A DNA stretch of 64,000 nucleotides from positions 558,001-622,000 of the forward strand of contig NW_020290000.1 in NCBI RefSeq assembly GCF_003144195.1, given 5' to 3'. Shown here in pieces: positions 11,486 to 23,774 of this stretch. The DNA comes from Ceraceosorus guamensis (lineage: Eukaryota; Basidiomycota; Exobasidiomycetes; Ceraceosorales; Ceraceosoraceae). The notes beneath the pieces are model-generated. The model saw only the letters and a program-made list of their open reading frames with translations. It did not search any database and was not told where the DNA came from. Both the position numbers and the translations under genes were made by a program. Positions within the stretch are counted from its first letter, which is position 1, and each line of letters opens with the position of its first letter.

Positions 11486-12742
11486 TCAAGCTTTGGAGCT
11501 ATCCTTTGCCTTGGCGATGGCGATGCCAGGAGGAGCGCCGACCGCCTTTTTGATTTGAGCGTAGAGGGCAAACTGACCGGCGATCAGGAAACCGGTCATG
11601 AGCATTCTTGTACCCAAACCTGCCCAGATACCGACGGGTCCAGTCTCCTTGGCAAGCACGATCAGCTTGCTCATTGCTGAACCTGAACCTCCGCCTCCTC
11701 GGTTGATCTTCGAAAGAAGAGTGTCGGCGGGATGAGAGAGAATTGCAGCTGCGAAGCCTGCTAGCACACCATTACCCAGATCAACGGCCACTTCGGCTGC
11801 GTGGCCCTTCGCTTTGAGATCTTTTGTAATCTGCAGGTCCGACAGGGTCTCCATGGTGGTGAACTGTGGTGGTGAGGTGAGATTGCGGGGGGGGGGAAAA
11901 GAGCCCTCAGTGTCCAGTCACGGGCGTCACTGCACTACCTAAAGGGTGCAAGTCACTCACTTGACCTATGGCGTAGGGGATTTGCTTGCAGAGGATGGGA
12001 GCATAACCAGCGTAGAATTCCCTCAGACCTCCTTCCTTGGCCATGCGCCCAACAGCGCCAACCAAGCCGCTCGCGTATCCTCTAGTCGAAACCAGACGAA
12101 TGCGAGCCGCTTCCAAGGGAGTCAAAAGCGAAGTGGCGATGAGCTCCGCAGCGCTGGATCCTCCAACATAGATCGCTGTGCGGTATTGTTCTGCTGCTTC
12201 TCTGCTACCCGCCAGCTTAGCTCCCTGCAGCTTGAAAAATTCGAAACCGGCAAACTTTGCTCCTCCCTCTTGAGGAACGCACAAGGGGACGCTTATCAGC
12301 ACACGTTACTAGAGACTGGCAACGTGATGCTGCGGTCTGCTCTGCCGACATTCGTGACTCACGGATGAGGTAGCCCACTGCTGTGGGGCCAAAGCCGGCA
12401 AGCAGGCCAGATGGGCCTTCGCTAGCAATGATGTGCCTAGTCATGGTGGCCATGCCATTCAATTTGGATCCCTTGGGCTCCAGTTGGACTACGGCACAGT
12501 GGGAGTGATCAACGTCAGTGATATGAGCACCACGTCACAGCTACTAGCGCAGCTCGACTGTCATCTTGCAGCACCACAAATATAATGCGCAACGTACTTC
12601 GAGTCTTGACCACATCCACGGGCGTCATGGCGCCGTGGGTAGCCGTAGCGCACAAAGCGCCGGCAGAAAAGAACTTGGCATAGTCGAGGCTAGTAAAGGT
12701 GGGAAGCCAACCTGATGGGGAGGCGCTGCTGGATGAAGCCAT
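11486..12742 (-). CDS. Mitochondrial phosphate carrier, Mir1/Pic2-like
   Basis: Four exons, complement(11486..11863, 11961..12268, 12363..12488, 12598..12742), give 318 aa, the normal length for a mitochondrial carrier. The three repeats show their signature starts: TPVDVVKTR, TPLEAARIR and HPADTLLSK. The sequence FFSAGALCATATHGAMTPVDVVKTR|IQLEPKGSKLNG and GFGPTAVGYLIQGGAKFAGFEFFK is typical of the inorganic phosphate carriers that supply the mitochondrial matrix in symport with protons, in the inner membrane. Introns have GTACGT/GTGAGT donors and consistent phases; the intron nearest the 3' end contains a run of ten Gs (11887-11896). Mir1 versus Pic2 cannot be decided by eye. Confidence 0.93.
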
Positions 12743-14179
12743 GTTGGCGAGATGTGAAGTGCGGCAACACTTTCAGTGAGGAGCAGGGCGGATGGAGAAG
12801 GCTCGAGTATGATGGTGGAAGAAAGGTACAAGTGAGATGCCAGCCAAGGGAGAACTTCTTATACGTCGGCCAGCTATGTCGATCGGGGCTTTACCGATAA
12901 AGTCGACTTGCTTGCTCTGTTTGCTTTGCTTCTCTTGCCTATACCGGTACGGTACACGAAATGGCCGTGCAGTACCTATCGCATCAGCTAGGACGTCATC
13001 CAGCGCGACCGCAATCGTGAACCTTGTAATCATGAATTTGAATCGCAACCGCGTGCAGCCGCTGCATCAGCACCGTTTCGGAGCAACCGCACCGAACTCG
13101 CTGCTGCGCTGCAGCGAGCCTTCATGCGCCAATCATGTGGAGGGATCGAGGGCCGTATATCATTCACGAGAATCACGATTGTGTAGCTGCTCTGGCTGCT
13201 GCTGCACCCGCTCACTCAATCGGCCGAGCAACGCGCCCCAAATCGGCCGCGTAGACGCGAAGCCGATACTTGTGGCGTCAATTTAGAAAAAGAGCAGCAC
13301 GACGTCCGAGCAACCGCCGGCAAAGTCGGTCGTCTTTCTATCCGAGCGAAGCAAGCTCATGCAAGTTCGCGTTTTCGTCGTGGATATTCGCGATGGAACA
13401 ATCACTACTGAATCGCAATGAGTGGCCAATCGCGAGTCAAGTCGAGAGTCCGCGTATGATGAAATTCCTTGTCAGCGCTGAGGATGTGATAAAATCCGCG
13501 TTCACCGTTGCGTGAAGCGTCATGAGTCATTTCAACGGTGCGGACTCGCAGCCTAGCTGCGGCCGGGGCATCGGGAGCTTCGCCTCGCTCATTCCGCATG
13601 CTCATGATTCAGGCAGAACAAGAATGATCGTTACATACCTATCATTTCTGGACACTGCGGTTAAATAAAATGGTCCGCATCAGGCACCGGTCTCCGATCA
13701 AGCCACAGACGCAATTTCGTTCAAACGACCAGTTTGTATCTGAGCACTCGCGACACTCATGCAGACACTCAGACACACTCTCTTGGTCTCTAGGCGCGCT
13801 TCGTGAGAGATTCGCGCCAACATCTCACGCTCAGGAAGTGTCAGGCGGGCCTCTCATGTGTGCTAACCACGATAGATGCTCGGGTCTTCTTTTGCGCCCG
13901 ACAATCAAAATCAAGTAGACGAAGCCCGCCTGCTCGATGACTCCAACCAACTCGTGTCACCGCGGCGCCCGGCACATATTCCCTCGCGAGACGCTCAAAA
14001 TTGCGTTGGGTCGCTGCAGCCTCATCTCGCGCTGGACACGTAGCGCGATGCTGGAAGTTCAACTGAATCCTTGGCCACGGTCGTGTATGATTGTTGCTGA
14101 GGGTATGTTGTAGGTATGATGCGTGCAGCACGGTCCCATGCGATGCTTGATCCGATTTGTCAGATCTTCGAAGCAAATC
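12743..14179. other. Intergenic region, 1.4 kb
   Basis: It holds the carrier promoter and the 3' end of the uniporter gene. It contains CAATCGTGAA at 13012-13021 and the pair ATTCACGA...AATCACGATTG at 13162-13181. No gene was recognised on either strand. Confidence 0.6.
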
Positions 14180-16401
14180 TCATGCCTTTTGCTCGTCCTT
14201 CTGCTGCTTCGAGCGCAACGCCGCGCGTGCAGTCCGACGCTGATCTCCATCGGGGACTCCATCCCCGTCATCGTCTTTCTCCACCTCTTCATGGTCCTCG
14301 TCTTCCTCGTCCTCGTCGTCCTTTTCCTTCTTCTGCGAGCGGCGTGACCTCTAGATTCAGTCACTATGGCGCTTTTCAGTGGAGGAGCTGTATTCTTGAA
14401 CTTACGGAACGACCACCTTTCTCATCTGCCGCTTCGCGTCGCCTGACCACGTCCAAAGCCCTTTTCGCTTTCTGGCCGGACACTGTCTCTCCCTGATCCC
14501 ATTCCAGACCGTACTAAGGTGTGAAGGCAGTCGTCAGCTGAGACGCGTCGGGGAAGATCCGGCTCGAAGCCTGTGACTTACATCTTCGGCAACACGTTTG
14601 ATCTGTGAACGCAGCGACTTTGCTTCGTCAATCAGCTCTTCGTAACGCACTACGTTCAGTCCGCGCTGCTCGTAAAGCATTTGCTGGCGACGACTGCGAA
14701 GTTCGGCAAGACATTTAGGGGCTGAAGCTGTCTTCTGAAGCTCCTCTGGCAATTGCTCACCTCGTCGTCTCATTCAGCACGGCGCGATAGGATACCTGCA
14801 TGTAAGAGGATCAGCACGATCAGCTTACGAGAGAAGAAAGCTTACAGCCGTTACGGAGCTCACCTCGCGGTTGTGAAGCAAGAACTAAGCCACAGGATAC
14901 GATGTTACAGCGTGAAATTGCGTCAGCAAGCCTCCTCCGGATCCAGTCTTCCCAACAACAAAGGCTTACCCAAACGTAACCTCCCATCAAAGTTCCCAGA
15001 CCGCTGCATGCCACAGCAAGGAATCAGCAATGCAATTCCAGACTTGTGCTATGAAGCACAGCAAACTCACACGAGATATGTTGCGGGCTCCATCACATCC
15101 CAGCCATACTCGGTGAAGAAGGTGAAGTAGCTAACCGTAACCCACCAAGTAGCTAGCACTCCGGCTCCAGCGAACGCAAAGCGCTTCGTCCCGACCTGGG
15201 CGAGCTTATCGCATTCAACCTTGAGCACTCTGAGCCTCTCGATCTCATCCGTGCACGCATACAACCGCGAGCGCAGAAAGCGGGTGCGATCCTCGAATGA
15301 AGGGACGTTGACCTGCGAACAGACCGGAAGTCATTTAGTGCTCATCGGGCAGACTTCGCAAACGCATGCACGCCGCACCTCGATCTCTCGCTCGCCGATG
15401 CGAATCGTGAAGCTCCCAAGTCGTGCAGCCTCGCGAACGTAGTCATTGAAACCCGTAGCAGGCGACCACCTCTTGAGCTCGGATCGCCGAGTGTGGAAGG
15501 TGATGGCGGGCAAGCGACTGTCCAGCGTATCATCAGGCGGTGTACCAGGAGGGTGGTCTCCGTGAGTGTGCGAGGGCAATGGCCGTGCCGATGGCCCCTC
15601 GGAGCGTATCAAGCTCGAGACGTACGACAACGGCTGGCCTCTGCGGGGGCGCACGACAAGGGTCAGTGGCCTCTCGAGAATGCGAATTTGGCTTTGCGAC
15701 AAAGCGACTCACCCGTGAAGGAGGAATACCACCGAATGCGCGGGAGCATGCGCGTCAAATTCCAGCTCTGCACGATCAGTCATCATATCCTCCACCTCTT
15801 GTGCGCGGTCCGCCTTCGTTTTGCCGTCCGCTTTCTGATCATCATACACCTGCGATACTGTCTCTCCATCTTCGACTCTCCTTTCCCACGACCTCACGCT
15901 ATCGTTCGCCGGCTGCAAGTGCTGCTTTGGCTCTTCCTCCTCGTTGCCTCGCTCTGCCTGTCGCCGCTGAGCGCGAGCTGCCGCTGAGGAAGCCTTCGAG
16001 GTGGGCGACTTGGGATCATCAGAAGGCGGAGCTAGGGGTAGCGTCAGCTTGAACAGTGAAGCACGCGTAAATGTCAAGTAGCCCCTATCGTCGTCGACGT
16101 GCGCTGGTCTCATGCCTGCATCTTTGGTAGGCTTGGAGCTGGAAGGCGTGGTGTTGCGAATTCCCCCGCTGTCTGCAGGCGTATTGACACATCTTCGAAA
16201 GATATTCGGTGAGGAGACTGAAGAGTTCGGCATCGAAGCTTCTTTGTTGCCGAGTAGGAACGGGAAAGGGCTTGGCCGTTGCTTCCTTGAAGCTGAGCTG
16301 CATCGCCGACACGAGAGCGTCGTCATCTCGGCGATTCGAAGGGCATCATTTGGCGCCCTCATGAAGGCAACGGGCCGGGTGATGCTGCGCATTGCCGCCA
16401 T
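14180..16401 (-). CDS. MCU: Mitochondrial calcium uniporter (MCU family)
   Basis: Nine exons, complement(14180..14350, 14406..14513, 14582..14693, 14761..14795, 14864..14884, 14970..15003, 15071..15312, 15379..15640, 15713..16401), give 557 aa; all phases close. MCU is the calcium-selective pore of the mitochondrial inner membrane. The N-terminus (MAAMRSITRPVAFMRAPND) is basic and amphipathic, as in a presequence. A matrix domain and a coiled coil (DEIERLRVLKVECDKLA) lead into two membrane segments (about 362-384 and 394-412) joined by the pore signature WDVMEP at 388-393. After the pore come FLLHNREVSYRAVLNE, a second coiled-coil stretch and a very acidic tail. Exon 5 has only 21 nt (FLLHNRE). 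Fungal MCUs usually act without metazoan EMRE; no partner gene is adjacent. Confidence 0.93.
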
Positions 16402-17367
16402 CTTGAGATAGCGACAATCGTGAACCGGAACCACTCAATGCCGATGTCGAGCCCGAGTCGTAAAGCTGACGAAGCAATCGTGAGTGCAATAAGATCACCA
16501 AGAGGGCATGGGAACGAGGAACGAGCTCTGCTGGGCTGCACAACCCCGTTGTGGTGCAGAAGTCGATGAGGATGTGAGGTGGAGGCAAGCGCGCGAGCCT
16601 GTGCGACCTGGCGCGCGAGCACCGCGGCTGCTGTACCTACATCACAATTTATACGCGTGATTAACCCGCGGCGCAAGGCAGCCTTCTATTCACATTCAAA
16701 TTGTGATTTTGTTTGTACCGGTACATGTTCCGCGGTACCTCTGGGTGTGTTGATTCAAAAATCACGATTCTTGATTCTTGATTGCGATTCTCAATTTTCA
16801 GATTCGTGGTTGACGTTCGTTCAGCATGCATCAGCCTGGCGTACCCCGCGCCAAGCACCAAACAGAAGGCAACGAATACATCCATCGCGTATATCAGCGC
16901 CTAATCCTGCTGAGTGTCAAATCAAGAATATCAGCAACATCCAAGAAGGATCTTGGATCAATCTGCATCGATAGAGCGCAGCATTCTTGAAGACGTTCAA
17001 GCCTCCTTCGCTCATGCCAGCGTGGATTGTATGCTTGACTTCAAGTGATCCACGATTGGTGTGAGACAAGTCGCCTGCCGAATAGGCATCCCGCGTTGGC
17101 AGTCTTTTTGCAACAGCAAGTCGACCTGCGCGCCTCGGCCACACACACCTCAATTTATCACTTGCAGAACACGATTTGTATCAGGTGCTGTGAGGCCTAT
17201 CGTTTTGCAAGAGGAGGTGCGGCCAAACAGCGAGAGCTGGCCAGTTCCGTCCGCCAACGGGACTCGACCATCACCTCCACGAGCGTGCTCGCAAGCTTCC
17301 ACGCCAATCGGAGGAGTAGTAGACCACAGCACCATTCACACATTCTGCACACTTGGTCTCGAACAGA
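16402..17367. promoter_or_regulatory. Divergent promoter gap, MCU / UBA-E2 gene
   Basis: The gap is 966 bp between two start codons on opposite strands. It contains CAATCGTGAA at 16415-16424, CAATCGTGAG near 16472 and a dense cluster of ATTC/GATTC-type words at about 16752-16810 (ATCACGATTC, TTGATTC, GCGATTC, GATTCGTGG). No TATA box was assigned. Confidence 0.5.
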
Positions 17368-20300
17368 ATGTCGAATCGTCAGATTGCGCAATTGATGGAC
17401 ATGGGCATCAACAGGGCTGTGGCAGTGGCGGCCCTGGCAGCCTCTCGGGATGTCGAAGATGCAGCCGAAGCTGTTTTCTCGGGCAAATTCGACCACATTG
17501 AAGCGGATGCGGAAGCCGAGGATGCTAGCGTTGTGGAAGAGGCAGATTCGTGCTCTCTCGTTGGTGGAGATGAGCAGGCCAGTTCCCATGAAGATGAGGG
17601 ATGTGGACTCTCTACCTTTTCAGGTAAGCACAGCAGAGCCGCATTCTGTGCAAGAGACCCTGCTGATTGCGAGCTCTGTGCTTGCTCAAGATGATGACCT
17701 CGGAGGCGCAGGCGAGACCTCCAATGACAACGACCCCTATAGAAGGATAGCATTCTCAAAAGGGCACAAAGAAGTGGTGATTGAAGTGGAAGAGGTGGGC
17801 GCATTGGTTCAGACTTCGACTGGGCCCGCAAGGCAATTGACCCAAACAGAGTGGATGAAGGGCGTAGCAGTGGGGTCAGAACAAGCCGTATGTCCTCGAA
17901 CGGTGCCTCAAAATCCCAATCGTCGTTGTTGCTGACCATGTCTGAGGGCAACAGCATCTGTTCGGTCTGTACCAAGATCTGCAACAGACTGTCTCTTGTC
18001 ACAGATGCGGACTGGTTCCCGAGCTCGAATCCGACTTCAACATGCTCCTTATTTTTCCATCTCTTAAGGAGTTCGTAGCCCATGTTACTGAGCACAGCGT
18101 CCTGCGCTGTAGGGTCTGCCAAGAGCAGACATGTGTAGCTTGTCGACAAAGCTACATAGAGCAAATGGCTCTGCCGCAAGCCGAATGTCCACGTACGAAG
18201 AGTCCAGGCAAAGATGTTTCAAGTTCCAGCGAGCCACCGCTGCCTGCGCACCTAGTCCACTGCTCGCAACTTCAGGCCATTTGTCTGGCTGTCGGGCTGG
18301 CTCATATCGAGGATCTGCTCAAGTGCGAAGATGTGAAGAATCACGCGAGCTCTTTGAAGCGTCACAGAGCTGCTAATGCGGCAGAGGGCATGTCCGCGGC
18401 GAAGAAAGCCAACAATGCGTCAGCTTCCACCGAGTCAAAGTCAAACGGCCGCAAGAAAGCGTCAAACCTAGCCTCTCAAACTCCAGCAAACTTGTCAATG
18501 TCATCTTACTCTCTTCTCGATGACCACAGCTTTTACACGTCTTTGGGCAAATCGCGATCTGACCGCCAGAACGGTACTGGCTTCGCAGGGAGCAGCTCCA
18601 ACGAGCACTTTTGGACCCAAGCATCCAATAGCAAACAGCAAGCACTAGATGAGCGCATCCGGGAAGCTCTCTTCCAAGTTAGGCCATTCCTGCCGGATGT
18701 CCATCGCAAACCCTTAGCGGTTCAATCCGACTTCATGCCTCACATCACGAGCATCGCCGCGGTGCGTCGTCGGTTCTTGCCCATAGCTTCTGCTTTGCTC
18801 CGCACAGAAAGGTAAGTAGCATGGGAGGGGCCTCAGCAGTGTGAAGCAGTAGCGTGATCCTGATTTGCTCCTCACCAGCCTGAACGACATGACCAGACGG
18901 GCAGCGCTCTTTCAGGAACTTTTGAATTTCTTCCAGACTCTGTCGTACCATGAGGCGCTCTCGGCACTGTTGGCTCAGGTCAGTCGAGCCTATCGTCGTG
19001 CCTGTCCTCTCGTACGAAGTATTTGGCAACTGACGACCACTCTGTCTCCCAGCCCATCATGACCCCACGTTCTGTGCGCGATGTCGTGCGGACGGACGGA
19101 AGGACCGAGAAGGAAGTCACGTACGAGGGTGACAAAGGACCTCGAGAGCTGGCGCAAAACGTCGTCAATCAGTGCCTAGTCTTTCGCAACAGCGTTAAGC
19201 GCATGCAAGCACAAGCGACCAAGGAAGAAGCGGAGAAAGCGCTGGTGAGGGTTGCATCTGAGGCCAAGGTCGTGGACAAGGAAGCGAAGGTCGCGGCATA
19301 CGCCAAACTTGACGCCGAGGGGCAGAGGACGATGGAGCTTGTGGAATCATTCATATCACAAGTGAGTCGCACACGCGTACAGTGCTGCGTCAATGCGACT
19401 GGTGCTGAGACGATGGCCAACACTTCTGCAGGTGGATCGCATCGACGCAGGCCTGCGTCACTCCAAGGGCGAGGCTTTCCTGAATGCATTGCTAGCGCAG
19501 GTCGGAGGAGCACCGTCGAAATTCCCCGATGATACGATTTCTGCACAGTCCAAAGGAGAACGGCAGGCGGCATACGCGGCGTGGTGCGCCAGGTGAGCAG
19601 ACGTGCCGTCGGCGTCAGCGCCCAAGCTCGCGATGGGCTAATAACATAACGGATCCACCCTAGCGAGACTTGGCAAGAAGTTGACATGCTTGAGACCGGC
19701 AAAGTGAATGCGTGGCAGCACGCCTTCAGCGATATTATCGCTACCACGTCGGTTGCTAGCAATGCAAGAAGGGGCTTGGCGATTGCTAGAGAGCTCTCAA
19801 GCTTAAGGATTGCTTTGCCAGACACAATCTTCGTGCGCGTCGACGAGTCACGTCTGGACGTTCTGAAGGCTATGATCATCGGACCCGAAGGCACGCCCTA
19901 CTCGTACGGGGCCTACTGCTTCGACATATTTCTGCCTGACAGATTCAATCAGGAGCCCCCCAAGGTCAAAATTGTATCGACCTCGGGCGGCAGAGTGCGT
20001 CACAACCCCAACCTGTACGCCGAAGGCAAGGTCTGTCTGAGCCTGCTCGGAACATGGACAGGTCCAGGCTGGATTTCGGGCACATCTACAATCCTGCAGG
20101 TCTTGATCAGCATCCAGTCTTTGATTCTCGGAGAGTCCGAGCCGTGCACAAATGAGCCTGGCTGGGAAAGCTTTTTGGGCAAGCCCAAGAGTAAAGAGTA
20201 TTCATTGAACAGTAAGTACACGAGAAGTATGTTTGTTGCGACGGAGCCTCTGCTGAGTCATCTGATGCCTCAGCTCGCCGGCAAGCGGTCAAGGTGGCTA

Positions 20301-20633
20301 TGATCGAAGCCCTGACTTCTCCGCCAGCTTTCTGGGAAAACACCATTAGGGGCCACTTCAAGATGGTCAGGCACGATCTCTTGGGACAATTGGCGTCATG
20401 GCTCAAAGAAGATGATGGCCGTCCGTGAGTATCTTGTCGCCAAGACGAAGCCAAGAAACAGGCGACAGTATGTTTTTGATGCCTCATTTCCTGCTCACAG
20501 CATGGCGCGAGATAGCGCAAGTGGAATGCATAGCCTACCGAGCCCCTCGGCCTCCGCAGCTGTCGCCGCCCCACAGAAGAAAAATAATGGCAGCAAGACT
20601 CCATTCGAGACAGACGGTGAGCCGAGCAGATAG
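17368..20633 (+). CDS. UBA / Cys-cluster / E2 ubiquitin-conjugating protein (BIRC6/UBE2O-like E2)
   Basis: Nine exons, join(17368..17623, 17691..17887, 17955..18811, 18879..18978, 19053..19361, 19432..19592, 19664..20211, 20274..20424, 20501..20633), give 903 aa. Residues about 1-45 form a UBA domain (RQIAQLMDMGINRAVAVAAL). A Cys cluster, C166-x2-C169 ... C203-x2-C206-x4-C211-x2-C214, looks zinc-binding. A long low-complexity and helical middle follows. The UBC domain is at about 675-840: GPEGTPYSYGAYCFDIFLP, then HNPNLYAEGKVCLSLLGTW with catalytic Cys at about 751, and TILQVLISIQSLIL. The GxCxSLLGTW form and the trailing NEPGWE are typical of the large E2s (BIRC6/BRUCE, UBE2O, plant UBC24). 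It should take ubiquitin from E1 and may act as a combined E2/E3. Substrates are unknown. Confidence 0.9.
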
Positions 20634-23600
20634 TGCTGAGAAAGGTCGCGAGAAGTCTTGAACAACGTGCTGATGCTCAATTGTGGCGTGGATTCAAAAG
20701 TCGCGCGCTTGAAGGAGCTCCTTGACACTTTGTGATCCGCCTCCGCTTTCAACATTCCCAGTCAGTAGCTAGACTTCATCCCGCCAAGCCATGCATCCAG
20801 CCCTTCTCCCTTCGCTGCGTCCGTATCCTCCATACAATACTATACTACAATCACTGTTGGCACTCAACTCTCTTCTGAATGTACTCACACTACCCAGCAT
20901 CGGACGACTTGTCTAACACCTTCTTCGTCCCCACTCAAGAGCACACACACTCACCACTGATCGGCCCTCCTCTCATCTTGTCACCTCGCGCAGCTCAATC
21001 CCTAACACGTACGTCTTCATCAGAATGTAACTTTTGTTCGAAACACAGCTCAAGTGGCTTTGATTGTCCACCATGCAAAGGGGTGTAGCGTGAAGGCGAC
21101 CTCTTGTGGTCCAATTGATTCTTCAGACAAAAGAAGCTGATCAGTATTGTCAGGAGTCTGAGTGTGCTTGTTCGATTGCGATGATGCGCTCTGTCACGCG
21201 AATCAAAGTGCTTTCAGCGCGTTTGGTCGCCGCGCTCTTAAGTCATCCAATTCGACAAACGTGCCTTTTCTCTTCCGCTCAAAGACTTGTAGCCTGACGA
21301 TCGAGAGACATGACAAGAACAATCACAATCACGACCATCTTTGAATTCGCTTCGCAACATGCAGCTGTGATATGCACTCGGAACTTTAGAGGGACTCTTG
21401 TGTTCGAACGAACGCTCTGACAGCCACTTGACTGATGTGCTTCAGGCACAATCGTGAATCAGCAGGTCAACCGTCAAGCATGCGTATATGCATGCAGGCA
21501 GGCAGGCAGCGGAAGCAAGCAAGCAAGCAATAGCAAGCCCCCGCCCTGCTACCGGCCTGTGCGTGCAGTGACCCGCAACTTGACTTCCGACTACATCTGC
21601 TGCAGACGCAAAGGGACGACCTTGCAACCCGAGTAGGTGAGAGGCGCAGACATCAGCCTCTTTTCAAGAACAAGGCCGCTGTCATATTCGGGAGAGTCTC
21701 GACGACGTGACTGCTACGTAGATGCTACACGGCAAAAGAAGTCAGCCGGACGAATAAAAAAAGGGTTCTACGTGGATGGATCCCTTCCCCAGTGTGTGTC
21801 GTTAACGGTACGAACGTCACACATCGACGGTGAAGGAAATTCGAACAGGTGCGCTGCGGTGCATTCAGGTCTTGACACGTCAATGAAGCGCAAAGATCTA
21901 TGAGAGCAGCAGCCATATGCAACCTATAGCGGCTGCTCAAATGTCACAGTCGTTGGTCACAGTAATCTCGTGTCGGCCGCACATCACACCCGGTCAAACG
22001 TGCCAGCATCCACGTCGAGGCTTAGTTTGGAGACGAGACCACACAAAAGCAATAAGGGAAGGCGCAATCAGAGACACATAATAAGGTAGCGAGCAAGCGT
22101 TGATTGTCAGCCAACATGCGTTTCATGCTCTTCAGCCAACATGCATACAGTTGCCTAGGGTTTCTTGCTCGAAGAGGACATCTTTATATACCTACCTGGC
22201 TCTGCATGGTGGAGCGCGCAGACAGTCACTAGTGCTGAGTGAGCGTAACACTCGTCTACTGCTTCAACGCTTCGCTTTCCCATCGGACGATCATTGTGTC
22301 ACCTCGAGCCAAGTCTGTCGCTGCGGAGACTCGAGGAGTGAGCTCGGGCGCGAGTCGCAAGACAAGGAGCTGAAGTCGCATACACACAGCGAAGTGCTGC
22401 GATCTTGCACTCGAGGCCGACGACTCGCAAAGTTTCTTCGCGGAAGGTCTCGCATGCACCTCGGTCCCATGATACCTGGGTCTTTCCCAGCAAGCTCTAT
22501 CTCTATCAGCAATAACATATAGGCACCGCAGTGTGCGACAGCAGGCGCAGTCTGACGGCTCATGCGCGCGCAGACAGCATCAAGGTCGCTATCATTATTG
22601 TCAAGAGGCTCGTCCTCGCTTCCCTCTGATCAATCGCATCACAGCGTGAGCGGGCAGACGCGAGACTCCTGCCAGACACAGACGGATACACTTGGTCTTC
22701 AGCAGCAGCTAGGAGGCCAGCACGCATCATCCTGGCGGACTGCGTAGGTGGGCGTCGCATGTACCTGGGCTCAGACTTGCCCATCCTACATACAGGCATG
22801 GGAAGAAGCTCATCCGCGGCATTATGCGCCAAGTCTCCTAAACGGCGGCGTCTATATTCAGGATTGTGTATTGTGGTACGAGTCAGACGGGCGCCAGCTT
22901 TATCAGCACATACGATCAAAAAGCTTGCGACCGGTGCGCGTATGCCTGCATATAGCCAAATGAGGGTCCAAGGGCGGCTCTGCATGAGAGCCCTTCTCGC
23001 TGGTGCACACCCGCCGATCGTCAACGTATGACATTTGGAATGCTGTCGTCTCATAGCAGGGAAGCTTCGCTGCTGATGGTGGCACCCTTGCTGAGCTCGA
23101 CTCTTGCGAGTCAGGCAAATGCGTAGCAGCTGCGCTGGCGCTTGGCCATCCGCGGCCGCAGATGCCGCGGCGCTTGGGCTGAGGTACGCTAACAGCTAGC
23201 ATACCATCATCAAAGGCAGCTGTAAGTGTGAGTCAAGGTCATTTGCGCAGATGCACAGCAGTCGCTCAGCCGTGGAGCAAATTACCCATTTTCAGCTACC
23301 CGTCGGTCATGAGTCACGGGTTGGTGTCAATGTATACAGTCAGTCACACGGTGCGAGTGCGTGGACAAAAGGGCGGCGTGTAGACTGCGAGAAATACTGT
23401 CGCTCCTTGGCTCATCTATGCAGCCCTCACAAGATCTCCATCACCTTGCAACGGGACGCTTCACCCAATCACCATCACCTACTTAAAGCAAGGTTCCCTT
23501 TGGCGTCCCCACTCCCGAGTCCGGCATACCCTCATTTGAACTCACTCCTGCCCCTTCTCTGCGCCAACTTGATTCCCTAAATCGCTTCATCGTCCAGACT

Positions 23601-23774
23601 GACCGCACTCAGGACTCGAGGTGACTTGTCGTCCCAGCGCTCTCTCTTTTCAGCTGGCTGTTCCGCTGCTCCATCACGCGCCAAACTGATCGCATATTTC
23701 TCACGATATTCCAGACCCATCCCAAAAGTCTTCAGACCGTCAGACCGTCATACCCACACCGTCGGGCTCGCAAC
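20634..23774. other. Long gap without a recognisable gene, 3.1 kb
   Basis: This is the longest stretch without a supported gene. Frames on both strands are short and Cys/Arg/Ser-rich, without splice-joined motifs. It holds GGCA and AGCA tandem tracts (21495-21509 and 21513-21531), CAATCGTGAATC at 21449-21460 and pyrimidine-rich sequence just before the GH128 start. A non-coding RNA or a fast-evolving small gene could be hidden here. Confidence 0.55.
21495..21531. repeat. GGCA / AGCA tandem tracts
   Basis: About four GGCA units are followed, after a short break, by about five AGCA units. This is a simple-sequence microsatellite in the 3.1-kb gap. Confidence 0.8.

Noticed and set aside
22100-23054. 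Several 60-165-codon frames on both strands in the 3.1-kb gap
   Set aside because: They overlap one another on both strands and are Cys/Ser/Arg-rich, and no pair could be joined with consistent splice phase into a known fold.
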